DNA of 51,315 nucleotides. Source: Pseudomonadota bacterium. Lineage in GTDB: Bacteria > Pseudomonadota > Gammaproteobacteria > Xanthomonadales > Xanthomonadaceae. The stretch's first letter is position 1; each line of letters begins with the position of its first letter. Shown one piece after another: positions 1-7,354 of this stretch. The stretch covers positions 1 to 51,315 of the forward strand of contig JAEWNY010000068.1 in NCBI GenBank assembly GCA_023461075.1, read 5' to 3'. Below the pieces are notes generated by a model. It was given only the letters and a program-made list of their open reading frames with translations, made no database searches and was not told the DNA's origin. Both the position numbers and the translations under genes were made by a program.

Positions 1-163
1 TGGTGCGGGTGAGCAGGCGGATGTCCAGCCGCGCCTCCAGCGCGCTGACGGTCTGGCTGATCGCCGACTGGGTGACGCCGAGCTGCGCGGCGGCGCGGGT
101 GAAGCTGCCCTCGCGCGCGACGGTGACAAAGGCGAGCAGGTCGTTGAGATTAGTCCGGGCCAT
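1..163 (-). CDS. LysR-family transcriptional regulator, N-terminal part
   Basis: The visible 54 residues form the N-terminal winged helix-turn-helix of a LysR regulator, with the typical motif FTRAAAQLGVTQSAISQ at about residues 22-38 followed by ALEARL. The ATG at 163-161 is the natural start because it puts the HTH at the usual distance from the N-terminus. The effector-binding domain lies outside the window. The gene is divergent from the hydrolase/acetyltransferase/cupin operon to its right, so by the usual LysR arrangement it probably controls that operon. This is an inference from position; the inducer cannot be named. Confidence 0.9.
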   Translation of the reverse strand, partial: MARTNLNDLLAFVTVAREGSFTRAAAQLGVTQSAISQTVSALEARLDIRLLTRT

Positions 164-364
164 GCATGCAGTCTGTCACGTGTATTGATTAGAAATTCTA
201 ATAAGCGTGTCCGCTGATGCGTGTCTAGTCGCAGGCGTGGGCGCGGCGCACACTGTCTGCACGCCGGCGTTGCGACAGTGTCCCGGCAGCCTTTTCCCGC
301 GCGGCACCGCCGCCCACGCAATCGCTGGCCCTGTGCCGCCAGCATGAGTACCAAGGAGACCCTG

Positions 365-1513
365 GTGAAAGTCCTTGCCCTGGCCGTATCCGTGGCGCTT
401 GCCGCGCTCGCCGGCCCCGCCCATGCCCAGCAACCTGCCCCCGACGACGCGGCGCGCAACGCGATGACCGCGCCGCGCGATACCCAACCCTCCAGGAGTC
501 AAGCCATGTCCAGGAACGCCGACGGCTACACCTTCACCCTGTCCTCCGAAGTCACCCGCGAGCACGTACGTTTCCGCAACCGCTAAGGCATCGAGATCGC
601 CGCCGACCTGTATCGGCCGAAAAAAGCCGCCGCTGCAAAGCTGCCGGCATTGGTGGTGAGTGGTCCGTTCGGTGCGGTCAAGGAACAGTCTTCCGGTTTG
701 TATGCACAGGAAATGGCGCAGCGCGGATTCGTCGCGCTTGCGTTCGATCCGTCCCATACCGGCGAAAGCGGCGGCGAGACCCGCAACCTGGGTTCGCCGG
801 AACTGTTCACCGAAGACTACAGCGCCGCGGTCGATCACCTCGGGCTGCAGGACTTCGTCGATCGAGAGCGCATCGGGGCCATCGGCATCTGTGGTCTGAG
901 CGGAATGGCATTGACCGCGGCGAGCAGCGATTCGCGCATCAAGGCGGTCGCAACGGCGTCGATGTACGACATGTCGCGCAGCATGAGCCGAGGGCACAAG
1001 GACAGCTATACCCCGGAGCAACGGCAGAAAATCATTGATTACCTCAGCCAGCAGCGTTGGGTGGATGCCGGGAAAGGCAAACCGGCGTTGGGCCTGCACG
1101 AAGTGCCATTCGATGCACAGGGCAACCTGCAGGAGGGGGACCGCGTGCTTCCGGAAACCCTGCCGGCAAATCCCGATCCCGTGCTGGCGGCCTTCTTCGA
1201 TTACTACCGCACGCCGCGCGGCTACCACCCGCGTTCGATCAACTCCAACACCGCGTGGACCGCGACCACGCCGCAGATGTTCTTCGCCTTCCCGCTGGCA
1301 GCCAACATCGAGATGATCGCGCCGCGACCGGTGCTGCTGATCGCCGGCGCCGATGCGCATTCGCGCTACTACTCGGAGGACGTCTACAAGGCAGCGAAGG
1401 AGCCCCGGGAGCTGATGATCGTGCCGGACGCCGACCACGTCGACCTGTACGACCGGATGGACAAGATTCCGTTCGACAAACTCGAGCAGTTCTTCGAAGC
1501 CAACCTTAGATGA
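365..1513 (+). pseudogene. Secreted alpha/beta hydrolase interrupted by in-frame TAA
   Basis: One continuous frame encodes a signal peptide ending near GPAHA, a short linker, and an alpha/beta hydrolase of the dienelactone-hydrolase-like type with the elbow GICGLSGMA and a late Asp/His pair (PDADHVDLYD). The frame is broken by TAA at 584-586, inside FRNR*GIEIAADLYRP. Related proteins usually have Tyr here (NRYGI), so one base change TAC/TAT to TAA explains it. GTG at 365 is preferred as start because AAGGAG lies 6 nt upstream; ATG at 344 is an alternative. The 3' end overlaps the next gene by ATGA. As written, the product would stop after about 73 residues, before the catalytic domain; a sequencing error is possible. 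Confidence 0.75.
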
Positions 1514-2175
1514 GCGCAGCCGCACAGCCGGCACGCGACATTTTTGCCCGTGAATTGGCCGGTGAAGTGATTGCGCTCGACGACCCGGAGTATCCGAAGA
1601 TCGCCGCCTTTATCGAGCAGGCGCAGAGCCTCACCGCCGAATTGAACAGCGGCTATCGGGATGCCGATGCGGTGCGTGCGCTGTTTTCGCGGCTGACTGG
1701 CGTCGAGGTCGATCCGACCTTCCATTTGCTGCCGCCGTTTTATACCGATTTCGGCCGCAACATCCGCGTCGGCCGCGATGTCTTCGTCAACCACTGCTGC
1801 GAATTCATGGATCGCGGCGGCATCACCATCGAAGACGACGTGCTGATCGGACCGAAGGTGAATCTCATCACCATCAACCATCCGCTCGATCCCGCGCGGC
1901 GGCGATCCACGTACTGCGCACCGATCGTGATCAAGCGCGGCGCGTGGCTCGGTGCGGCGGTGTCGGTCATGCCGGGCGTGACCATCGGCCAGAACGCGGT
2001 GGTCGCCGCCAATGCGGTGGTGACGAAAGACGTGCCCGACAACGCCATCGTCGGCGGCGTGCCGGCCAGGCTGATTCGCTTCATCGACGCATCGCCGCCT
2101 GGTGTTGACTGCGCCGGGCCTGGAGTCGCTCCGATAGGGGGCGCGGATTCGATCCAACAGGAGAACAGAGAATGA
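1510..2175 (+). CDS. Sugar/maltose O-acetyltransferase-like protein (left-handed beta-helix)
   Basis: This 221-residue protein has the maltose/galactoside O-acetyltransferase layout: an N-terminal helical region and hexapeptide repeats from about residue 75 (GRNIRVGRDVFVNHCCEF), the conserved NHPLDPARR segment with the likely catalytic His, and the closing VVTKDVPDNAIVGGVPA motif. It would transfer acetyl from acetyl-CoA to a hydroxyl, but the acceptor cannot be read from sequence. The start ATG overlaps the stop of the upstream hydrolase (ATGA), and its own stop overlaps the cupin start in the same way, so translation is probably coupled. Residues after about 195 form a non-conserved tail. 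Confidence 0.88.
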   Translation: MSAAAQPARDIFARELAGEVIALDDPEYPKIAAFIEQAQSLTAELNSGYRDADAVRALFSRLTGVEVDPTFHLLPPFYTDFGRNIRVGRDVFVNHCCEFMDRGGITIEDDVLIGPKVNLITINHPLDPARRRSTYCAPIVIKRGAWLGAAVSVMPGVTIGQNAVVAANAVVTKDVPDNAIVGGVPARLIRFIDASPPGVDCAGPGVAPIGGADSIQQENRE

Positions 2176-2657
2176 CCCGATCCCTCGTCCTTGCGTTGTC
2201 CGCGCTGCTGGCCACCTCGGCCGTGCACGCGCAGGATCAGGCTCAACAACAGACCATCACCCGCGCCGGCACGCAGGATGCGGTGGCCGGTCCGGCACAG
2301 AATTTCACCGGTCGCGCACGGGTGGAGCCCCTGTTCGGCCGCAACGATGCCACCGATGCCGGCGCCGCCTACGTGACCTTCGAGCCAGGTGCACGTTCGA
2401 ATTGGCATACCCATCCGAGCGGGCAGCACCTGGTGGTGACCGCGGGTGTCGGCCGCACACAATCCTGGGGCGGTCCGGTGCAGGTGATCCGACCCGGTGA
2501 TGTGATCTGGTGCCCGCCCGGTGTCAAGCACTGGCATGGCGCGGCACCGAACACGGCGATGACGCACATCAGTGTGGCGAGCTTCGCTGAAGGCAAGAAT
2601 GTGGAGTGGCTGGAGCCGGTGACCGATGCGCAATACAGCGCGGTGGAGGCGGACTGA
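2172..2657 (+). CDS. Secreted cupin-domain protein
   Basis: The 161-residue protein starts with a cleavable signal peptide (about residues 1-20, ending AVHAQ). A single conserved cupin barrel follows: motif 1 is WHTHPSGQHLVVTAG and motif 2 carries PPGVKHWHGAAP, giving the metal-binding histidines. It resembles small cupins often found beside carboxymuconolactone-decarboxylase-like proteins, some of which have hydroxynitrile-lyase activity. A periplasmic metal-dependent role is inferred; the substrate is unknown. It is coupled by ATGA overlap to the acetyltransferase and followed after 1 nt by the CMD-like gene. Confidence 0.88.
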   Translation: MTRSLVLALSALLATSAVHAQDQAQQQTITRAGTQDAVAGPAQNFTGRARVEPLFGRNDATDAGAAYVTFEPGARSNWHTHPSGQHLVVTAGVGRTQSWGGPVQVIRPGDVIWCPPGVKHWHGAAPNTAMTHISVASFAEGKNVEWLEPVTDAQYSAVEAD

Positions 2658-2658
2658 T

Positions 2659-3411
2659 ATGCGTGCACATCCCTTGATGATCGCCATGGCCAACTGCGTG
2701 CTGGCGTTCGCGCCGGCCATCGCCACGGCGCAGACCCCACGCGTAAACCCGACCCCGGAGCACCGAACGATGCCATCGCAAACCCTCACCGAACGCCAGC
2801 AGGCGATCCTGCCGATTGCCGCATTCACCGCATCGGGCGACATGCCGAAGCTGGATGCGGCCCTGAATGCCGGACTGGATGCCGGCCTGACCATCAACGA
2901 GATCAAGGAAATCCAGGGCCAGTTGTATGCCTATGTCGGCTTTCCGCGCAGCCTCAACGGACTGGGCCAGTTGATGAAGGTGTTGGACGCGCGCAAGGCG
3001 CGCGGCGTCGATGATCCACAGGGCAAGGAGCCATCCGCGTTGCCGCCGCCGGAAAAGATGCTGGAAACCGGTACCGCCAACCAGACCAAACTGTCGGGTG
3101 CGCCGGTCAAGGGGCCGTTGTTCGAGTTCTCGCCGCAGATCGATCGCTATCTGAAGGAACACTTGTTCGGACCGATCTTCGCGCGCGACAACCTGGGTTG
3201 GCCCGAGCGCGAACTGGCCACGGTGGGTGCCATCGCGATGCTGCCCGGCGCGGAATCGCAATTGGGCGCGCACATGCGCATCAGCCGCAACGTGGGCCTG
3301 ACCGAAGCGCAGTTGCAGGCGGCTGTGCGCGTGCTGCGCAGCGAAGTCGGTGCGGAAGCCGGCTCGCGTGCCGAGGCGGCGCGGGAAGAGACCGCGAAGG
3401 CATCGAAGTGA
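2659..3411 (+). CDS. Carboxymuconolactone decarboxylase-like protein, exported
   Basis: A 250-residue protein with a signal-like N-terminus (cleavage probably after AIATA, about residue 22) followed by two CMD-like all-helical halves: about 40-115 (KLDAALNAGLDAGLTINEIKE) and 150-225 (RELATVGAIAMLPGAESQLGAHM, shown in part). The AhpD-type redox CxxC is absent, so a peroxidase role is unlikely. ATG at 2659 begins 1 nt after the cupin stop. It is the last gene of the coupled cluster. The highly charged Ala/Glu/Arg tail after residue 230 is not part of the domain. Confidence 0.85.
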   Translation: MRAHPLMIAMANCVLAFAPAIATAQTPRVNPTPEHRTMPSQTLTERQQAILPIAAFTASGDMPKLDAALNAGLDAGLTINEIKEIQGQLYAYVGFPRSLNGLGQLMKVLDARKARGVDDPQGKEPSALPPPEKMLETGTANQTKLSGAPVKGPLFEFSPQIDRYLKEHLFGPIFARDNLGWPERELATVGAIAMLPGAESQLGAHMRISRNVGLTEAQLQAAVRVLRSEVGAEAGSRAEAAREETAKASK

Positions 3412-3651
3412 CGACACTGAAACGGCGCCAGCCAGTCCATTCCACACGGAGCATCCATCCATGAAACTCGACCGCAACGGCTCGCTGCCGTCCAGTTCGA
3501 GGTGATGAACGATCTACAGGAGACTGCCGAGGCCCAAGCCACCGTGGGCGCGATCTACGCGGCGATGCTGGCCGCCTATGCGTAGAACTGGGACGTCATC
3601 TCGCAACGGATTGCATGCTGCCCGCTTCCGACCGAGAGACCTTAAACGACC
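3412..3651. other. Intergenic stretch with a possible decayed reading frame
   Basis: No intact gene is seen. A short frame at 3505-3585 reads MNDLQETAEA..AAMLAAYA and ends at TAG, then continues plausibly as NWDVISQRI. A second start at 3462 runs only 14 codons before TGA. The two pieces look like fragments of one small gene joined by a frameshift, lying between the hydrolase operon and the arsenic operon. The family was not recognised. Confidence 0.3.
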
Positions 3652-4335
3652 TTAAGCAGACGCTTGCGGTGGAACTTCGCTCGTTCGACCCATCAGGATT
3701 GACGAGACGGCACTTGCTGCCAATGCTCCCAGGAGCTGGGCCACGACGAAGCCGTAAATGTCTTCAGGCCGAATGCCGGCGAAGCTCTGTGTCAGAGAGC
3801 GCGCGACGGTCACCGCGGGATTGGCGAATGAAGTGCTCGCGGTGAACCAGTACGCCGCGAAGATGTAGCTCGCCACCAGCGCGGGGATCGCATTAGGGCG
3901 ATGGCGCAGACCGAGCAGGATGGTGAGCAGCAGGCCGATAGTGGCCACGCCTTCGCTCAGCCATTGGGCGCCTCCGGTGCGTACATGCGTGCCGGGTTGC
4001 AACAGCGGCTGCTCGAACATCGCGTGCGCCAGCAGAACGCCAGCGATCGCAGCGATGATCTGCACTGCGACGTAGGCCATCGCATGCTCGGTCGACAACT
4101 CGCCGCGCAACCGCATCGCCAAGGTGACTGCCGGATTGAAATGCGCACCGGAGATCGGGCCGAGCACCACGATCAGCACGTAGAGGATGCCGGCGGTCGC
4201 GGCGGCATTCGCGAGCAGGGCGATGCCGTCGTTGCCGTCCGACAGGGCCACGCCCATGATTCCGGAGCCGACCACGGTGGCGAGCAGCAACAACGTGCCG
4301 AGCGCCTCGGCGAGGAGCTTGCGATGCAGCGGCAT
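3652..4335 (-). CDS. aqpS: Aquaglyceroporin of the arsenic operon (AqpS-like)
   Basis: A MIP-family channel of about 227 residues with six hydrophobic segments and the two half-helix motifs FNPAVT (about residue 67) and FANPAVTVAR (about residue 172). The start overlaps the arsC stop (TGATG); a GTG one codon earlier is possible. It sits directly after arsC and no ArsB or Acr3 pump is present in the operon. As known for the AqpS systems of rhizobia, arsenite made by ArsC could leave the cell down its gradient through this channel. The protein is short at the N-terminus compared with GlpF. Confidence 0.9.
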   Translation of the reverse strand: MPLHRKLLAEALGTLLLLATVVGSGIMGVALSDGNDGIALLANAAATAGILYVLIVVLGPISGAHFNPAVTLAMRLRGELSTEHAMAYVAVQIIAAIAGVLLAHAMFEQPLLQPGTHVRTGGAQWLSEGVATIGLLLTILLGLRHRPNAIPALVASYIFAAYWFTASTSFANPAVTVARSLTQSFAGIRPEDIYGFVVAQLLGALAASAVSSILMGRTSEVPPQASA

Positions 4336-4829
4336 CACTTGGTCCCGATGTGGTGCAGCTGGTGCTGCAGCGAGAGCTTGTCCAGCTTGTCCATCGGCAG
4401 CGACAGGAACAGCCGCAGGCGTTGGGTGATCGCCTGCGCGGTCTTCGCGAACGCCGCGCGGCGAGCCTCGTCATCGCCCTCGACATGCGAGGGGTCCGGG
4501 AAGCCCCAGTGTGCGGTCATCGGCGCGCCGGGCCAGTACGGACAGGCTTCGCCGGCGGCGCTGTCGCAGACGGTGATGATGAAATCCATCTGCGGCGCAT
4601 CGGCGCCGGCGAACACGTCCCAACTCTTGCTGGACATGCCCTTGGTGTCGCAGCCGAGGGCATGCAAGGTGTCGATCGCCAGTGGGTTGACCCGCCCCAT
4701 CGGCTGGCTGCCAGCGCTGTACGCCTTGAAGCGGCCTTCGGCGAGATGGTTCATCAGGCCTTCGGCGAGGATGCTGCGTGCGCTGTTGCCGGTGCACAGG
4801 AACAGGATGTTGAAGGGCGGGTGGCTCAT
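4335..4829 (-). CDS. arsC: Arsenate reductase, low-molecular-weight phosphatase fold
   Basis: A 164-residue LMW-PTP-like arsenate reductase with the P-loop CTGNSARS at about residues 11-18 (C-x5-R), a conserved WDVF segment, and IITVCDSAAGEACPYWPG at about 84-101, which supplies the second Cys and the substrate-loop Cys. It reduces As(V) to As(III) in the cytoplasm. It lies 27 nt after arsI and overlaps the aquaporin start, so it is part of one transcript. The C-terminus extends about 20 residues beyond the shortest family members. Confidence 0.93.
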   Translation of the reverse strand: MSHPPFNILFLCTGNSARSILAEGLMNHLAEGRFKAYSAGSQPMGRVNPLAIDTLHALGCDTKGMSSKSWDVFAGADAPQMDFIITVCDSAAGEACPYWPGAPMTAHWGFPDPSHVEGDDEARRAAFAKTAQAITQRLRLFLSLPMDKLDKLSLQHQLHHIGTK

Positions 4830-4856
4830 GGTCGGGTTCCGGGAAAGGTCGTGGGA

Positions 4857-5345
4857 TCAGCAGCAGCCGGATTGCGGGGCACAACAGGACGAGCCGAGCG
4901 CGACGTTCGGCTTCATCGCGCGCGGCTCCGGAGTGCAGGTCGCGCCGTGGGTGGCGCAGGCGTCACCGATCGCGTGGTAGGTGGTGGCGTCGCCGATGAT
5001 GTGGAAGGTCTCCCAGCGCGTGCCCTGCGGATCTTCGGTCCAGGCTTTGTCCGAGCGCGCATAGCAGCAAACCGTCGCCTCTTCCGACACCACGGTCCCA
5101 CCCGCCGCCTGTAGGCGCTGGCCTAGCGCGGCGAGTTCCTCGCTGCTGTCCACCTGCAGGCCAAGGTGGTCGATGCCGGGTACGCGGCCGGTGCTCGAGA
5201 TCGCGAAGTTGATCCGCGGATCCTCCAGCATCCATTTGGCGTAATCGTGCTTGAGCACGCTGGGCTCGGCGCCGAACAGTTCGTTGTAGAAGCGGATGCC
5301 GGCGGCGAGGTCGGCGACGTTGAGATGGACGTGGAAGCGGTTCAT
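4857..5345 (-). CDS. arsI: ArsI/CadI-family glyoxalase-fold metalloenzyme
   Basis: A 162-residue vicinal-oxygen-chelate protein. The likely metal ligands are His7 (or His5), His60 in GIDHLGLQV and Glu112 in WETF. A vicinal pair Cys93-Cys94 in TVCCYARSDK matches the arsenic-binding pair of ArsI C-As lyases; the same family includes cadmium-induced CadI. It could cleave methyl- or aromatic arsenicals to arsenite. The start overlaps the arsR stop (ATGA), which decides against longer upstream frames. The C-terminus is a Cys-rich tail (SSCCAPQSGCC). Confidence 0.85.
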   Translation of the reverse strand: MNRFHVHLNVADLAAGIRFYNELFGAEPSVLKHDYAKWMLEDPRINFAISSTGRVPGIDHLGLQVDSSEELAALGQRLQAAGGTVVSEEATVCCYARSDKAWTEDPQGTRWETFHIIGDATTYHAIGDACATHGATCTPEPRAMKPNVALGSSCCAPQSGCC

Positions 5346-5683
5346 CGCTTGGCTCGGGGTTTCCTTGGTGCACAGGCTGTGACCGGGCCACAATCGACGG
5401 CACCCGCGCAGCAGTTTTCGGTAAGAAAGGCCAGCAAGGCGTTCATCTGCGCATATCCCGCACGGACGCGAATGACCCTGCCCTCGCGCTCGTCTTCCAC
5501 AAGTCCCGCGGCGCGCAACACGTTGAGGTGCGCGGTCAGGGTGGCGGGCGGGAGGTCGAGTTGGTCGCGTAGTTCGCCGACCGACTGGCCATCGGGACCG
5601 CTTTGCACGAGGCAACGGAAGGCGGCCAGGCGCGATGGGTGGCCGAGTGCTGCCAAAACCTTCAGGGCAATAGTTGTTTCCAT
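5342..5683 (-). CDS. arsR: Arsenic-responsive ArsR repressor
   Basis: A 113-residue ArsR/SmtB winged-helix repressor; recognition helix region PPATLTAHLNVLRAAGLV at about 45-62. Arsenite-binding cysteines are at 91, 92 and 98 (ENCCAGAVDC), the n, n+1, n+7 spacing described for Acidithiobacillus ferrooxidans ArsR rather than the classical CxC in the DNA-binding helix. ATG at 5683 is chosen because METTIALKVLAALGHPSRL starts as in relatives and a sigma70-like promoter lies immediately upstream. First gene of the operon arsR-arsI-arsC-aqpS. Confidence 0.92.
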   Translation of the reverse strand: METTIALKVLAALGHPSRLAAFRCLVQSGPDGQSVGELRDQLDLPPATLTAHLNVLRAAGLVEDEREGRVIRVRAGYAQMNALLAFLTENCCAGAVDCGPVTACAPRKPRAKR

Positions 5684-5719
5684 ATTTCCAGAATATACGT
5701 AATAATTGGTGGCGATCAA
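5682..5719 (-). promoter_or_regulatory. ars operon promoter and likely ArsR operator
   Basis: On the minus strand TTGATC (5719-5714), a 16-nt spacer and TATATT (5697-5692) make a good sigma70 promoter. The perfect inverted repeat ATATT-5 nt-AATAT (5682-5696) overlaps the -10 box and reaches into the arsR start codon, the expected place for an ArsR operator. Transcription would start within a few bases of the ATG, so arsR may be translated from a leaderless or nearly leaderless mRNA. Confidence 0.6.
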
Positions 5720-5791
5720 GCTGAGCGGATGTGCGCGCGCGTCGGCCGACGAAGACCACTGTCAGAATCCGCTGCGAAACTCCGTTTCCCC

Positions 5792-7009
5792 ATGCACAAC
5801 TCACCCGCCGCCGAAACCACGATGTCAGCGAAAGCGTGGGATGTCTTCCTGGTCTTCCTGAGGCTCGGCCTGACCTCGTTCGGCGGACCCATCGCCCATC
5901 TCGCTTACTTCCGGGACGAGCTGGTCGCCAGGCGCCAGTGGCTGGAAGACGCCGAGTTTGCGCGGCTCGTTGCGCTCTGCCAGTTCCTGCCTGGCCCTGC
6001 AAGCAGCCAGCTCGGGTTTGCGCTTGGATTGCGGCGTGCGGGTTGGAAGGGCGCCTTGGGTGCGTTCGTCGGCTTCACCCTGCCATCGGCGCTTGCGATG
6101 GCGTGCATCGCCCTCTACCTCCCGGCCTTCGGGGCGACCGAGGCCGGGCTCTCGGTGGTGCATGGCTTGAAGCTGGTGGCGGTGGTCGTGGTCGCACACG
6201 GCCTGTGGGGCATGGCGCGCAGCCTGACGCCGGACCTGCCCAGGATCGGGATTGGATTGCTGACGGCGTCCATGACGCTGGCATGGCCCGGCATCGCTGG
6301 GCAGCTGGCGGCGATTTCGGTGGGTGCAATCCTCGGACTGTTGCTGTGCCGGTGCGCATCAGCGGGAGATTCGCGGTCTATGGATACGACGGTACCGAAA
6401 CCAATCGCGATTGCATCTGCCGCGCTGTTCCTGGTCGGACTTGCCTGGTCGCTACTGCCGCGCGGTGGCGGGATATCGTTCGGAACCGTAGCCGCCGCGC
6501 ACTACCAGGCCGGTGCTTTGGTATTCGGTGGCGGGCATGTGGTGCTGCCCTTGCTCGACGCGCGTCTGGTAGACAGTGGCTTGATCAGCGCCGACCAGTT
6601 CCTTGCTGGCTATGGCGCGGCCCAAGCCATGCCCGGGCCGATGTTCGCCCTCGCAAGCTACCTCGGTGCCGCCATCCCCAGCGGCTCGTCTCCGCTGCTG
6701 GGCAGCGCGATTGCAACAATCTGCATCTTTCTGCCGGGTTTCCTGATTCTGGTCGCAGCTCTCCCGCTATGGACGGCGTTGCATCGACAGCCCCGAATCC
6801 GATCCGCCGCGGCGGGCGTCAGTGCAGCCGTGGTAGGGCTGCTGCTATCGACGTTGTATCGGCCGCTCTGGATGGATGGCGTCAACGGATGGCAGGACGT
6901 TCTCATCGTCGCGGTGGGGCTGGTGCTGTGCGGCTTCATGCGCAAGCCGATACTGGTCGTGCTGCCTTGGTGTGTCGTAGCAGTGGTGATGTCGCGGATG
7001 GTGCTGTAA
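5792..7009 (+). CDS. chrA: Chromate transporter ChrA, long two-domain form
   Basis: A 405-residue hydrophobic protein with two homologous halves. Half 1 starts LRLGLTSFGGPIAHLAYFRDE with QFLPGPASSQLG; half 2 has GALVFGGGHVVLPLLDA and GAAQAMPGPMFALASYLGA. These are the paired GGP/PGP signatures of the CHR superfamily. It exports chromate from the cytoplasm. The start is ATG 5792 or ATG 5822; neither has a clear ribosome site. It is divergent from arsR and shares its short promoter region. No chrB regulator is present. Confidence 0.93.
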   Translation: MHNSPAAETTMSAKAWDVFLVFLRLGLTSFGGPIAHLAYFRDELVARRQWLEDAEFARLVALCQFLPGPASSQLGFALGLRRAGWKGALGAFVGFTLPSALAMACIALYLPAFGATEAGLSVVHGLKLVAVVVVAHGLWGMARSLTPDLPRIGIGLLTASMTLAWPGIAGQLAAISVGAILGLLLCRCASAGDSRSMDTTVPKPIAIASAALFLVGLAWSLLPRGGGISFGTVAAAHYQAGALVFGGGHVVLPLLDARLVDSGLISADQFLAGYGAAQAMPGPMFALASYLGAAIPSGSSPLLGSAIATICIFLPGFLILVAALPLWTALHRQPRIRSAAAGVSAAVVGLLLSTLYRPLWMDGVNGWQDVLIVAVGLVLCGFMRKPILVVLPWCVVAVVMSRMVL

Positions 7010-7105
7010 CCAGGTGCGTTACTGCATCTGTTCGACGCAGACAACCGATCCAGATCATTAGGCGCTAACGACCCAAAGCGGACATCGGGTCGAAGACCCG
7101 TAAGC

Positions 7106-7132
7106 TGAATCGCCCCGGATTCACTAGACATC
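7106..7132 (+). repeat. Left terminal inverted repeat of the IS remnant
   Basis: Starts TGAATCGCCCCGGATTCACT. The first 13 bases are identical to the complement of the right end, and identity continues imperfectly over about 27 bases. Confidence 0.8.
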
Positions 7133-7136
7133 TCCT

Positions 7137-7328
7137 GTGGCGGAAAGCTTCTTCCAACTGCTGAAGCGAAAGCGGATCAGGCGGAAGATCTATCTGACCC
7201 GGGAGGCGGCACGCAGTGATGTGTTCGATTAAATCGAGATGTTCTACAGCCCCAAGCGCCGGCACGGATCCAATGGAGGCGTCTCTCCGGTAGAGTTCGA
7301 ACGGCAGGCGAAGCAATCAGGCTTGTAG
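7137..7328 (+). pseudogene. IS3-type transposase OrfB, C-terminal fragment with internal stop
   Basis: Reads ESFFQLLKRKRIRRK, then LTREAARSDVFD*IEMFYSP and GGVSPVEFERQAKQ, the standard end of IS3-family integrases. TAA at 7230-7232 replaces the Tyr normally found in DVFDYIEMFY. The frame then stays open to TAG at 7326-7328. Only about 63 codons remain. Confidence 0.85.
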
Positions 7329-7354
7329 GTGCCTACGAAACCCGGGGCGATTCA
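7328..7354 (-). repeat. Right terminal inverted repeat of the IS remnant
   Basis: Complement reads TGAATCGCCCCGGGTTTCGT and onward, matching the left end. Its outermost base is immediately followed by the argH stop codon (7357-7355 on the minus strand). Confidence 0.8.

Larger units (their letters stand above)
7106..7354 (+). mobile_element. Internally deleted IS3-family element (both ends present)
   Basis: A 249-nt remnant bounded by imperfect terminal inverted repeats that share TGAATCGCCCCGG at their outer ends. Between them lie only the last 63 codons of an IS3-type OrfB transposase. Roughly the first kilobase of the element, including the DDE residues Asp-Asp and the frameshift region, is missing. 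No target-site duplication is obvious (agc left, tca right). The right end abuts the argH stop codon. It cannot transpose by itself but could be moved in trans if a full copy exists. Confidence 0.85.

Noticed and set aside
7010..7105. Extra gene or regulatory RNA between chrA and the IS remnant
   Set aside because: Only a weak 5-bp hairpin (GGGTC-GAA-GACCC) and no coding frame; nothing further can be supported.
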